6,374 nucleotides of DNA from assembly GCA_028292565.1 (NCBI GenBank), contig JAQGMD010000069.1:1-6374 (forward strand). Reading direction: 5' to 3'. A program made the translations under genes and the position numbers. The notes below the pieces were generated by a model that saw only the letters and a program-made list of their open reading frames with translations, ran no database searches and was not told the origin of the DNA. Numbering within the stretch: the first letter of the stretch is position 1; each line of letters begins with the position of its first letter. Below, in pieces: positions 1 through 5,195 of this stretch. The DNA is from Burkholderia sp. (GTDB taxonomy: Bacteria; Pseudomonadota; Gammaproteobacteria; Burkholderiales; Burkholderiaceae).

Positions 1-41
1 CTGGAGCTACTGGTTTCATTTATAGAAGCTTATGCAAATCA

Positions 42-56
42 AATAACGTCGTTATT
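42..56. promoter_or_regulatory. Perfect 7-bp palindrome, candidate operator
   Basis: AATAACG and CGTTATT are perfect inverted repeats separated by one T. The size and symmetry fit a dimeric regulator site, and it lies upstream of a possible minus-strand start at 19. I cannot name the regulator. The palindrome is AT-rich and could be chance. Confidence 0.3.
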
Positions 57-101
57 CCATTTCGGCGCTTAGAACAGGGGCGCCAAAAAAAAGGACAAAA
101 A

Positions 102-186
102 ATAACTTGCCGGTTTAGGCGCAGTGAGTGCCCGGATCGCATACAGCATGCAGGCTGCGACTCACGCGTCCGAACTGGCAAGTTAT
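102..186. repeat. Long imperfect inverted repeat (85-bp hairpin)
   Basis: ATAACTTGCC at 102-111 is perfectly repeated in inverted form as GGCAAGTTAT at 177-186. Reading inward, similarity continues with a few mismatches to GTGAGT (124-129) against ACTCAC (160-165), giving an imperfect stem of about 27 bp. The central 30 bases contain the palindrome GCATGC. It could be a structured untranslated RNA, a dispersed palindromic repeat or a small non-autonomous element. A second small stem (ATCCCG/CGGGAT, 185-208) follows directly. No encoded function is visible. Confidence 0.6.
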
Positions 187-406
187 CCCGGCGACAAATT
201 TTTCGGGATTGCCATCAGACTGAAACGAGTCCTATGAGTTCAAGTGTAACGGATTTGCGGAGTCGGGGAGCCTCCGGATGCGCCTGACAGCAGGCAGGCC
301 CGGGCTTTCCGCGCGGCACTGAAAGTAAGCCCGCGCCAGGATGAAATGCGGCGGCCAGCTTACAATCACGGTTTGTCAATGCCGCACCTACGTAATGGAA
401 TGAACT

Positions 407-778
407 ATGCAAGGTCAACTCTGGGTTGAGCCAGTCGGAAATCTCATCATCGCCCGCCTCCGCGGTATGCCTACCGAGGAATTGCTGACCGAGTGTCAGC
501 GCCAGGTGCTTCAATTGCTGAAGGACACCGGCCGCGGAAAGGTGCTGTACGACGCACTCGAAATGGAACCACCGTCAGTCGACGTAACACAGGTACAACA
601 GAAACTCGACGCTCAGCTCGGGACCCTGCATTTGCGTCGCGCCATCGTAGTGCCTAACAGCCGACTCGCCTTTCTGGCGCGCCTCGCATTCGGCGAAGGC
701 GACTATCGGGTTTTTTACAACGACATGACGGCGGCAATCATTTGGCTCGAGCAGGGGCCTGTAGAGACTCCGGACTGA
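407..778 (+). CDS. SpoIIAA/STAS-SEC14-like small cytosolic protein
   Basis: This encodes a 123-residue soluble protein with no signal peptide or membrane segment. The pattern is alpha/beta. A first strand (GNLIIARLRG, residues 11-20) is followed by a helix (about 24-40), a strand with KVLYDALEM (45-53), RRAIVVPNS (77-85), and a C-terminal segment ARLAFGEGDYRVF (91-103) followed by AAIIWLEQ. The FGEG-YRVF-then-WL ending is typical of proteins annotated as SpoIIAA-like or STAS/SEC14 domain. That is recognition by style, not by search. Known roles of the family are vague (lipid or protein binding), so no specific function is claimed. GGAA at 399-402 lies close upstream of the ATG as a weak ribosome-binding site. 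It ends 10 bases before the SGNH hydrolase gene, so the two are probably co-transcribed. Confidence 0.75.
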   Translation: MQGQLWVEPVGNLIIARLRGMPTEELLTECQRQVLQLLKDTGRGKVLYDALEMEPPSVDVTQVQQKLDAQLGTLHLRRAIVVPNSRLAFLARLAFGEGDYRVFYNDMTAAIIWLEQGPVETPD

Positions 779-788
779 TGCGGACACC

Positions 789-1430
789 GTGAGCGCCCAC
801 CTTCCTTTTCGTATCCTCTTCGTCGGCAATAGCTACACGAGCCGCAACGACATGCCGGCGATGCTGCAACGGATCGCCGCGAGATCGTTGCACCAGCTGG
901 AAACGCACGTCCTCTCCTTTGGTGGCGCTTCACTCGCGGGGCATTGGAACAGGGGGACTGCGCAAGTATTGCTGGCCGAGGAAAGCTGGGATGCCATCGT
1001 GCTGCAAGACCAGAGCACGCGGGCGTTACGCGCGCCAAACAGCATGCGGGAATACGGGCTGCGATTTGCGGAAGCAGCGTACGCCGCTGGTGTCACGCCT
1101 TTGCTGTATGTCACGTGGGCGCGACAGGATCAGCCCGAACAACAGCCGGCCATTACTTCCGCGTACCAGGAACTGGCGGACGCAACAGGCGCCTTGCCGG
1201 TTCCGGTCGGTCCTGCCTGGCAGCAGCTGCAAGCGCTGGATCCGCAATTGGTTTTATACGATGCGGATCGTAGTCATCCTTCCGTCACAGGGACCTATTT
1301 GAGCGCGTGCGTGTTTTTCGTTTCCTTATTCGGCAAGAAGCCCAAAGGCATGGATAATGAAATCCTGACGCTGACGGAGGAACATGCCGACCTCATTCAC
1401 CAGGTGGCGTGGCGGGCAGCAACAGAGTAA
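789..1430 (+). CDS. SGNH/GDSL-family hydrolase
   Basis: This encodes a 213-residue protein starting at GTG. No ATG near the N-terminus preserves the catalytic block, which lies at residues 13-15. It has the block I signature FVGNSYT (11-17) with Ser15 as the predicted nucleophile, a block II-like SFGGASL (43-49), and a C-terminal D160-R-S-H163 pair in DRSHPSVTGTY giving the catalytic Asp and His. The usual GxND block III is replaced by VLQDQS (71-76), as in SGNH relatives starting GNSxT. The reaction is probably hydrolysis of an ester or acetyl group; the substrate is unknown. There is no signal peptide, so it is predicted to be cytosolic, unlike many secreted GDSL esterases. It sits 10 bases after the STAS-like gene and 20 bases before the HEPN-like gene, all on one strand. 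The ribosome-binding site is weak, so translation may depend on coupling to the gene before. Confidence 0.85.
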   Translation: MSAHLPFRILFVGNSYTSRNDMPAMLQRIAARSLHQLETHVLSFGGASLAGHWNRGTAQVLLAEESWDAIVLQDQSTRALRAPNSMREYGLRFAEAAYAAGVTPLLYVTWARQDQPEQQPAITSAYQELADATGALPVPVGPAWQQLQALDPQLVLYDADRSHPSVTGTYLSACVFFVSLFGKKPKGMDNEILTLTEEHADLIHQVAWRAATE

Positions 1431-1450
1431 CCCAACGAGAGGCAGGCTCC

Positions 1451-1972
1451 ATGGCAACGGAAACCTTTCATCGAAACTGCACCCAAGTCCTGGCGACGGC
1501 GCACCTGTGCCTGGAACGAAAGCTGCAGATGCCGGCGCTGATCCTGATCTACACGTTGATCGACACGTTCGCGTGGGTCGTATCGGACAAGAACGAGAAG
1601 AGCACTCGCAAGCGCTTCGAAAGCTGGGTTGAGAAATGGATACTCGCGCATCGTCCGTTGCCTTGTTCCGCCACCGAGTTGTATGCAGCGCGGTGCGCAG
1701 TTCTTCACACTCTATCGAGCCAGACGGCGCTTACGGAAAGCGGTGAAGCGCGGCAGGTCCTGCATGCATGGGCCTCGGCCGACGTCGCCGCGCTGCAGGC
1801 ATCCATCAACGCGCTCGGCCGCACAGATGTGGTTGCGCTCAGCATCGAAGAACTGTTCGAGGCCGTCGGCCTGGCGATGTCACTGGTGATGGAGGCGTCG
1901 CAAACGGACATCGTGCTGTGTGACCGCCTCGGACTGGCGGAAGTCGGGGAAAAAATTCCGAACGACGACTGA
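1451..1972 (+). CDS. Helical protein with HEPN-like R-x4-H motif
   Basis: This encodes 173 residues from ATG 1451. I chose this start because GAGAGG at 1437-1442 makes a good ribosome-binding site. A GTG at 1409 is in frame but would overlap the hydrolase gene. The protein looks all-helical and cytosolic. Residues 26-45 (MPALILIYTLIDTFAWVVSD) form an amphipathic or hydrophobic helix, and 76-88 (ELYAARCAVLHTL) contain Arg81-x4-His86. That spacing matches the R-x4-6-H signature of HEPN domains, where Arg and His can form an RNase site in a dimer. HEPN domains occur in toxins and defence proteins but also in non-catalytic helical proteins. No antitoxin-like partner is adjacent, so a toxin role is not supported. 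The motif alone is short and could be coincidental. It converges on the transporter gene with 17 bases between stops. Confidence 0.7.
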   Translation: MATETFHRNCTQVLATAHLCLERKLQMPALILIYTLIDTFAWVVSDKNEKSTRKRFESWVEKWILAHRPLPCSATELYAARCAVLHTLSSQTALTESGEARQVLHAWASADVAALQASINALGRTDVVALSIEELFEAVGLAMSLVMEASQTDIVLCDRLGLAEVGEKIPNDD

Positions 1973-1988
1973 TGCCGGACCAGTGTCG
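1963..1988 (-). terminator. Candidate terminator at convergent gene ends
   Basis: CGAC-g-ACTG (1963-1971) pairs with CAGTGTCG (1981-1988), an 8-bp stem with one bulged base and a 9-base loop between the convergent stops. On the minus strand it is followed, after TTCGGAA, by a run of six T (complement of the A run near 1950-1955). That could end transporter transcription inside the end of the neighbouring gene. There is no T run on the plus strand. The bulge and the spacer before the T run make it weak. Confidence 0.35.
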
Positions 1989-1989
1989 C

Positions 1990-3039
1990 TTACCCGGCGC
2001 GTACTCGCTGCACCAGCCGATACAGTGGGCCGATCGTTAATACCAGTGCCGACAGCCGCATCACATGGAAGGCGGTAACGATAGGCACACCGAGCTGCAG
2101 TGTTTTTGCGGTCAGGCTCATTTCAGCAATGCCGCCGGGTGACATGGCAAGAATCGCGGTGGCTACATGCATTCCGCTTAGCTCCGCCACCCCGAGCGCA
2201 AATGCCGCCGCCACCAGCATGGCCGCAAGCGTGCACAAGCCGACGCTGGCGAGAAAACGCGGCGCGGTATGCACAAACTCCGGCGTGAAACGCGTACCGA
2301 GCGAAATGCCGATGAACAGTTGTCCGGCGCGCACCAGCCACTCCGGCAACGCAGACAGGTTGACTTCGAAGGCGGTCAGCGCGATCGCCACCATCAGCGG
2401 CCCGATCACCCATGCATTCGGCAATTTCAATCGCTTCAACAGCAATGCGCCGACGCTGGTCAGCGCGATCAACAACAACAGGCCGCCATAGTCGATCAAG
2501 CGCGTGCCCGGCACATAAACGTCCAGCCCATGCACGTCCGAAAACTTGAAAGCGAACGGGATGATCGCGACGACCATCATGATGCGTAGGCTGTGCGCCG
2601 CTGCGACCTGATCGACAACCGCGCCATGTCGTTCGCCCTGGGACGCCATCTCCGACGCGCCGCCGATCGCCATCGAAAAAAATGCGGTGGTTTTATCGAC
2701 GCCTGAAAGTTTGTGCAGCAGCCAGCCGCACGCCGCGCCAAGCACCAGCGCAAATGCGATGCCGGCCGCGATAAAGCCCACATAAGACGCAAGCACCATG
2801 ACCACCGCAGGGGTAAAGTACAAGCCGAGTGCGGCACCGATCGTCCATTGTCCGGCTTCGCGCACCCGCACCGGAGCTTGCAAGTCCATACCCCTCATGC
2901 GCGCGGCGGCGGTGACAAACAGCGGGCCGATCATCCATGGCAGTGGCGCGTTCAGCCACTCGAAGACGATCGCGGCGACGAAGCCGAGCAGCAAGGCGAG
3001 CAGAAAAGGGCGCAGATTCGGGGGGCGGTGAAATGGCAT
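1990..3039 (-). CDS. AbrB-family inner-membrane transporter (internal duplication)
   Basis: This encodes a 349-residue, strongly hydrophobic inner-membrane protein with roughly ten membrane segments. It has the two-repeat architecture of the Gram-negative AbrB family (Pfam PF05145, once labelled putative ammonia monooxygenase). It is unrelated to the Bacillus AbrB regulator. Matching landmarks occur once in each half: LPWMIGPL (33-40) with LPNAWVIGPL (206-215); GQWTIGAALGLYFTP (63-77) with GQLFIGISLGTRFTP (239-253); AIGGASEMA (124-132) with SPGGIAEMS (300-308); and HSLRIMMVV (149-157) with FHVMRLSALV (324-333). It therefore looks full length and intact. The transported substrate is not established. 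ATG 3039 is the only plausible start, since an in-frame stop lies 13 codons upstream with no other start between. No clear Shine-Dalgarno is visible. It is a single gene, convergent with the trio on its left and divergent from the CAP lipoprotein on its right. Confidence 0.93.
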   Translation of the reverse strand: MPFHRPPNLRPFLLALLLGFVAAIVFEWLNAPLPWMIGPLFVTAAARMRGMDLQAPVRVREAGQWTIGAALGLYFTPAVVMVLASYVGFIAAGIAFALVLGAACGWLLHKLSGVDKTTAFFSMAIGGASEMASQGERHGAVVDQVAAAHSLRIMMVVAIIPFAFKFSDVHGLDVYVPGTRLIDYGGLLLLIALTSVGALLLKRLKLPNAWVIGPLMVAIALTAFEVNLSALPEWLVRAGQLFIGISLGTRFTPEFVHTAPRFLASVGLCTLAAMLVAAAFALGVAELSGMHVATAILAMSPGGIAEMSLTAKTLQLGVPIVTAFHVMRLSALVLTIGPLYRLVQRVRAG

Positions 3040-3146
3040 GGTGCGGTGGGTAAGGTGCTTCGTGATCCAGGCTTGTCACCTGGCTGTGTATAGTTTTATA
3101 AGATGCTCGCCAGTCTTCTGGAGCACTGTGCGCCTGTCGGAAATCT

Positions 3147-3176
3147 CTGATTAGCATCAAGGCCGGGCGCTATGAT
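3147..3176 (+). promoter_or_regulatory. Candidate distal promoter for CAP lipoprotein
   Basis: CTGATT (3147-3152) and TATGAT (3171-3176) are separated by 18 bases. The -10 box matches the sigma-70 consensus at five of six positions and the -35 at three. The predicted leader would be about 275 bases and contain the 3290-3342 stem-loop. Matches of this quality are common by chance. Confidence 0.3.
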
Positions 3177-3289
3177 ATATCGCGCATCGCAGGTTTGCCG
3201 TCCACACCTCATTTTCCTTCCGCCCAGATCGATAGCAGTCCAAAAACGTACGTGTGTATGACAGGACAGGTATCCGGTCAGCCAACATG

Positions 3290-3342
3290 GCAGGGCAACA
3301 AGCTCTGTACCCACGGGGACATTCCCCCTGTTGTTGTCCTGC
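3290..3342 (+). promoter_or_regulatory. Strong two-part stem-loop in lipoprotein leader
   Basis: GCAGGGCAACAA (3290-3301) pairs with TTGTTGTCCTGC (3331-3342) over 12 bp with a single G-U pair. Inside it is a small hairpin GGGGA/TCCCC (3315-3319 and 3323-3327) with a 3-base loop. No T run follows directly, so it is not a typical intrinsic terminator. It could be a regulatory leader structure, part of a small RNA, or a repeat. It matches no riboswitch class I can name. Confidence 0.45.
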
Positions 3343-3359
3343 AGTTCCCTTCAATTATT

Positions 3360-3388
3360 TTGCAACCGAATCTGCAGCCCCGTATCTA
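3360..3388 (+). promoter_or_regulatory. Candidate proximal promoter for CAP lipoprotein
   Basis: TTGCAA (3360-3365) and TATCTA (3383-3388) have the ideal 17-base spacer but only four and three consensus matches. It would give a leader of about 65 bases starting after the 3290-3342 stem-loop, so choice between the two promoters would decide whether that structure is in the mRNA. This is weak evidence. Confidence 0.25.
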
Positions 3389-3458
3389 ACGAGCCGTTTG
3401 CTGCGCCTCCTTGATATGGCGCGTTTCAATTTTGTCTTCACATTAAGGAAAAATAAAA

Positions 3459-4445
3459 ATGGTGCTACGCCAGGTCCGTTGGACGTCAGCGTTATTAATA
3501 ACGCTCTTGCTATCTTCATGCGGCGGTGGCGGCGGTGGCGGCGATAGTTCATCAAGCGCTTCTCCGGCGCGAGAGTCGGTTGCAGCGCTGGAGCCCACCG
3601 CGCCGCAAGCCACCGGCAACAGCGCGACGGACAGCATCAACTGGTTCAACTTCCGGCGCCAGCAAATGGGTCTTCCGGTCCTGGCACGCAACGGCAATAT
3701 CGATGTTGCGGCGGTCGGACATTCGAACTACCAGACGTTCAACGGCATCACGCATATACAGATCGAAGGGAGGCAAGGTTTTACCGGTGCCTGCCTGTTT
3801 GATAACGCCAATGAACCCGCCTGCGCGCCTTCCAAAGTCAGCCGCCTGGAGGCGGCGAACTACCAGTTCACGCCACGCACCGGTTACGCATACGGCGAAG
3901 TCATCGTCCGTACCGGCGACCCGTCCGGTTTTAAGGGAGCGGAAGACCTGATCGCAGCCATCTACCACCGCTTTGTCGCTTTTGAACCGGTGTTCAAGGA
4001 AATCGGTTCGGGCAGCGTGACGGCGTCCGATGGTGCGATCTACATGACGACCGACTTTGCGGTCAACGGCATGACCCGCGTCCTGGGGCAGGGCGGCACC
4101 GTCGTTTATCCGTTCGCCAATCAGCAGAACGTGGCCAGGAATTTTTTCAGCGATACCGAATCGCCGGACCCGGTCGCGAGCAGGAATGAGGTCGGCTACC
4201 CGATCAGCATCCACGCCGATATCACAAGCACGGTCGGGATACAGAGTTTCACCGTGCAACCGCGCGGCGGTGCTGTACTACCCGTGCAACTCCTGACCAG
4301 GGCGGCCGACGCTAATACGCCAAGATCGGCGGCCTCCATAGTGCCGTTGGATGCGCTGGCGGGAGCGACCACCTACGATGTGCGTTTCACCGGCACCGTG
4401 GACGGCACGGCCGTCGATCGGTCGTGGTCCTTTACAACGCGATAA
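3459..4445 (+). CDS. CAP (SCP-like) domain lipoprotein with Ig-like C-terminus
   Basis: This encodes a 328-residue exported lipoprotein. Basic residues R4 and R7, a hydrophobic stretch (10-18) and the lipobox LSSC (18-21) predict signal peptidase II cleavage and lipidation of Cys21. Seven glycines (22-28) and a Ser/Ala/Pro-rich linker follow. A CAP domain spans about 58-205, with helix INWFNFRRQQMGLPVL (60-75), GHSNYQ with His88, GEVIV with Glu147 (like the CAP GENI motif), and IYHRF with His170 followed by EIGSG (181-185). His88, Glu147 and His170 fit the CAP cavity residues. Cys112 and Cys122 could form a disulphide. Residues 247-328 look like a beta-sandwich ending in the familiar WSFTT. 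Substrate and role are unknown; bacterial CAP proteins are usually envelope-associated. AAGGA at 3445-3449 gives a good ribosome-binding site 9 bases before the ATG. It has no co-directional gene immediately before it. Confidence 0.88.
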   Translation: MVLRQVRWTSALLITLLLSSCGGGGGGGDSSSSASPARESVAALEPTAPQATGNSATDSINWFNFRRQQMGLPVLARNGNIDVAAVGHSNYQTFNGITHIQIEGRQGFTGACLFDNANEPACAPSKVSRLEAANYQFTPRTGYAYGEVIVRTGDPSGFKGAEDLIAAIYHRFVAFEPVFKEIGSGSVTASDGAIYMTTDFAVNGMTRVLGQGGTVVYPFANQQNVARNFFSDTESPDPVASRNEVGYPISIHADITSTVGIQSFTVQPRGGAVLPVQLLTRAADANTPRSAASIVPLDALAGATTYDVRFTGTVDGTAVDRSWSFTTR

Positions 4446-4519
4446 CACTCCGTCTCGCGGATACGGGGAAGTCGTTCCTGAGCCAAACTTTTCCTTGCGG
4501 AAAATCAAAATTTGGCTAT

Positions 4520-4563
4520 CCTACGGTATTGCCGCTGGTCATTAAACCGGCCACTACCGTAGG
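4520..4563 (+). promoter_or_regulatory. Hairpin just upstream of candidate small ORF
   Basis: CCTACGGTA (4520-4528) and TACCGTAGG (4555-4563) form a perfect 9-bp stem around 26 bases that include a partial inner GGT/ACC pairing. The closing AGG of the 3' arm (4561-4563) lies 7 bases before the ATG at 4571, the right place for a ribosome-binding site. If the hairpin forms in RNA it would hide that site. It could equally be a terminator-like or DNA-level palindrome. Confidence 0.45.
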
Positions 4564-4570
4564 CCCAGTC

Positions 4571-4672
4571 ATGTCGATTAACAAAAATAAACTCCACGCT
4601 GCTCTTTGCATCGCGGCATCCGCTGCGGTCAGCATCTCCGCCATCAGCTGGGCAGTCACCCGCCTGGCCTGA
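4571..4672 (+). CDS. Candidate 33-residue single-span membrane peptide
   Basis: This short ORF encodes MSINKNKLHAALCIAASAAV followed by SISAISWAVTRLA. It has a basic N-terminus (K5, K7) and one hydrophobic helix from about residue 9 to 29, with a single C-terminal Arg. The composition is that of a small inner-membrane protein or an uncleaved signal-like peptide. The only ribosome-binding element is AGG at 4561-4563, inside a hairpin. An in-frame ATG at 4424 would extend it into the lipoprotein gene and seems artificial. No homologue is recognised, so it may be chance. Confidence 0.35.
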   Translation: MSINKNKLHAALCIAASAAVSISAISWAVTRLA

Positions 4673-4836
4673 GCGCTAGCCGGCACCGCGCCGTCCTGAT
4701 GCACGCCTTCCTGGTTGCCATTCAGGCAATTCAAAAATTCATCTTTCGTCTTGCTACATAGAGTCTTGTAGAAAGCGCGCCTCATTTTCTGGTGCAAACA
4801 AGTTGATTTGTTGCGGAACATTCAACAGCCTCGGTC

Positions 4837-4855
4837 CTCCAATCGGATTTTGGAG
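4837..4855 (+). promoter_or_regulatory. Hairpin that masks a ribosome-binding site
   Basis: CTCCAA (4837-4842) and TTGGAG (4850-4855) form a perfect 6-bp stem with a 7-base loop. The GGAG at 4852-4855 is the ribosome-binding site of the leader ORF starting at 4862, so the hairpin would sequester it. This arrangement is compatible with translational control, for instance by temperature or a binding factor, but no trigger can be read from the sequence. Confidence 0.4.
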
Positions 4856-4861
4856 TACGCG

Positions 4862-4909
4862 ATGAGCAACGACCAAAAGGCAAGCGGGAGGCCGACATGG
4901 CGGCCGTAA
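4862..4909 (+). CDS. Candidate 15-residue leader ORF overlapping next gene
   Basis: The frame reads MSNDQKASGRPTWRP and stops at 4909. GGAG at 4852-4855 is 6 bases before its ATG. It overlaps the first 13 bases of the 71-residue gene in another frame, so a ribosome translating it would cross the next gene's ribosome-binding site (GGGAGG, 4886-4891) and start codon. That geometry fits a leader peptide acting through translational coupling. The peptide has no run of one amino acid pointing to a specific attenuation signal. It may be a chance ORF. Confidence 0.35.
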   Translation: MSNDQKASGRPTWRP

Positions 4910-5112
4910 AGTACAAGAAGGCAGACTGGACCGCCGAGGCCGATATACAAAGACTCGAGGGCGGTAAATACCAGGGTGTCGTACTGATTACCCATGAGAA
5001 CGGGTCGGAAGCGGAGCAATCCCAGCACACCGTCGATTCTCTGTCCGATACGCCTCAGGAAGCCTTGGATGAAGCCAAGGCGTTGGCGCATCGGATTCTC
5101 GGCGACCTGTAA
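4897..5112 (+). CDS. Small conserved-looking soluble protein, function unknown
   Basis: This encodes a 71-residue acidic, cytosolic protein. ATG 4897 is preceded by a strong ribosome-binding site GGGAGG (4886-4891), which fixes the start. The N-terminal half suggests beta strands (WTAEADIQRL, KYQGVVLITHEN). The C-terminal half is a helix (TPQEALDEAKALAHRIL, 52-68) after the HTVDSLSD segment. The strand-strand-helix pattern with a terminal EEAL-type helix recalls many small betaproteobacterial proteins of unknown function. I do not recognise a named family. No cofactor or catalytic motif is visible. It stands alone on this strand and converges on the DedA gene. A hairpin and an overlapping short leader ORF precede it, which may indicate translational regulation. 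Confidence 0.75.
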   Translation: MAAVKYKKADWTAEADIQRLEGGKYQGVVLITHENGSEAEQSQHTVDSLSDTPQEALDEAKALAHRILGDL

Positions 5113-5145
5113 TCGCGTCTGGATGCATTAGGTCAACCTGCGGGG

Positions 5146-5181
5146 TTACTCACAATTTCGGTGGACAACTCTGTGGACAAC
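5146..5181. repeat. Cluster of DnaA-box-like 9-mers
   Basis: TTACTCACA (5146-5154, plus strand) and the minus-strand forms TTGTCCACC (5160-5168) and TTGTCCACA (5172-5180) resemble the DnaA box TTATNCACA, with one mismatch for the first and third and two for the second. The last two are also a direct repeat of GTGGACAAC at a 12-base step (5161-5169 and 5173-5181). No dnaA, dnaN or origin AT-rich region is present, so this is not an origin call. Confidence 0.3.
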
Positions 5182-5195
5182 ACAGAATAACGTTG

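Larger units (their letters stand above)
1..406. other. Left non-coding region rich in inverted repeats
   Basis: I see no convincing gene in this stretch. The only long open frame is a minus-strand one that overlaps the start of the gene at 407 and looks like a shadow. It holds a perfect palindrome at 42-56, a long imperfect hairpin at 102-186, a short stem ATCCCG/CGGGAT at 185-190 and 203-208, CGGAG/CTCCG at 258-262 and 272-276, and CGGGCTT/AAGCCCG at 301-307 and 327-333. TACAAT at 361-366 resembles a -10 box for the gene at 407, but I found no good -35 partner. On the minus strand an ATG at 19 opens a frame (M K P V A P) that leaves the window. It could be the start of a divergent gene, but six codons cannot support a call. 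Confidence 0.6.
3040..3458. other. Divergent intergenic region, transporter / CAP lipoprotein
   Basis: These 419 bases lie between divergently transcribed genes and hold no convincing ORF. On the transporter side, minus-strand TATACA (3092-3087) could be a -10 box without a good -35. A perfect CCAGG/CCTGG repeat (3067-3071 and 3079-3083) lies where transcription would start and may be an operator or leader hairpin. On the lipoprotein side there are two weak promoter candidates and a strong stem-loop (3290-3342), entered separately. The distance suggests a long 5' leader for the lipoprotein mRNA if the distal promoter is used. Confidence 0.6.
4446..4896. other. Intergenic region with stacked hairpins and short ORFs
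   Basis: These 451 bases contain no standard-size gene that I trust. After the lipoprotein stop there is a hairpin TTTTCC-TTGC-GGAAAA (4489-4504) extended by CCAAA/TTTGG (4483-4487 and 4511-4515). It lacks a downstream T run, so its terminator role is doubtful. Next come the 4520-4563 hairpin and the possible 33-residue ORF (4571-4672). Then 4673-4836 shows only a small CTACA/TGTAG repeat around 4754-4771. Last is the 4837-4855 hairpin ahead of the leader ORF. A minus-strand open frame at 4516-4821 has no recognisable features and crosses these structures, so I did not call it. Confidence 0.55.

Noticed and set aside
102..186. Integron attC recombination site
   Set aside because: The size and imperfect symmetry are suggestive, but the ends do not fit the conserved RYYYAAC and GTTRRRY core sites, and no integrase or cassette layout is present.
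1409..1450. Upstream GTG start for the HEPN-like gene
   Set aside because: It would overlap the hydrolase gene by 22 bases and lacks a ribosome-binding site. ATG 1451 has a good one.
1451..1972. Toxin of a toxin-antitoxin pair
   Set aside because: There is a HEPN-like motif, but no small partner gene of antitoxin type is adjacent; the neighbour is an SGNH hydrolase.
2129..2491. Plus-strand open frames opposite the AbrB-family transporter
   Set aside because: They are antisense to an intact, clearly recognisable transporter and have the low-complexity composition of shadow frames.
3096..3389. Short open frames on both strands in the divergent intergenic region
   Set aside because: They have no ribosome-binding sites and no protein-like pattern, and they overlap promoter-like and hairpin sequences.
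3552..4259. 235-residue minus-strand open frame inside the CAP lipoprotein gene
   Set aside because: It is antisense to a gene with a clear lipobox and CAP motifs. Its Arg/Asp-rich composition is typical of a shadow frame in GC-rich DNA, and it has no recognisable motif.
4516..4821. 101-residue minus-strand open frame
   Set aside because: It has no recognisable domain and runs through several hairpins. I found no reason to prefer it over the short plus-strand ORF, though neither is proven.
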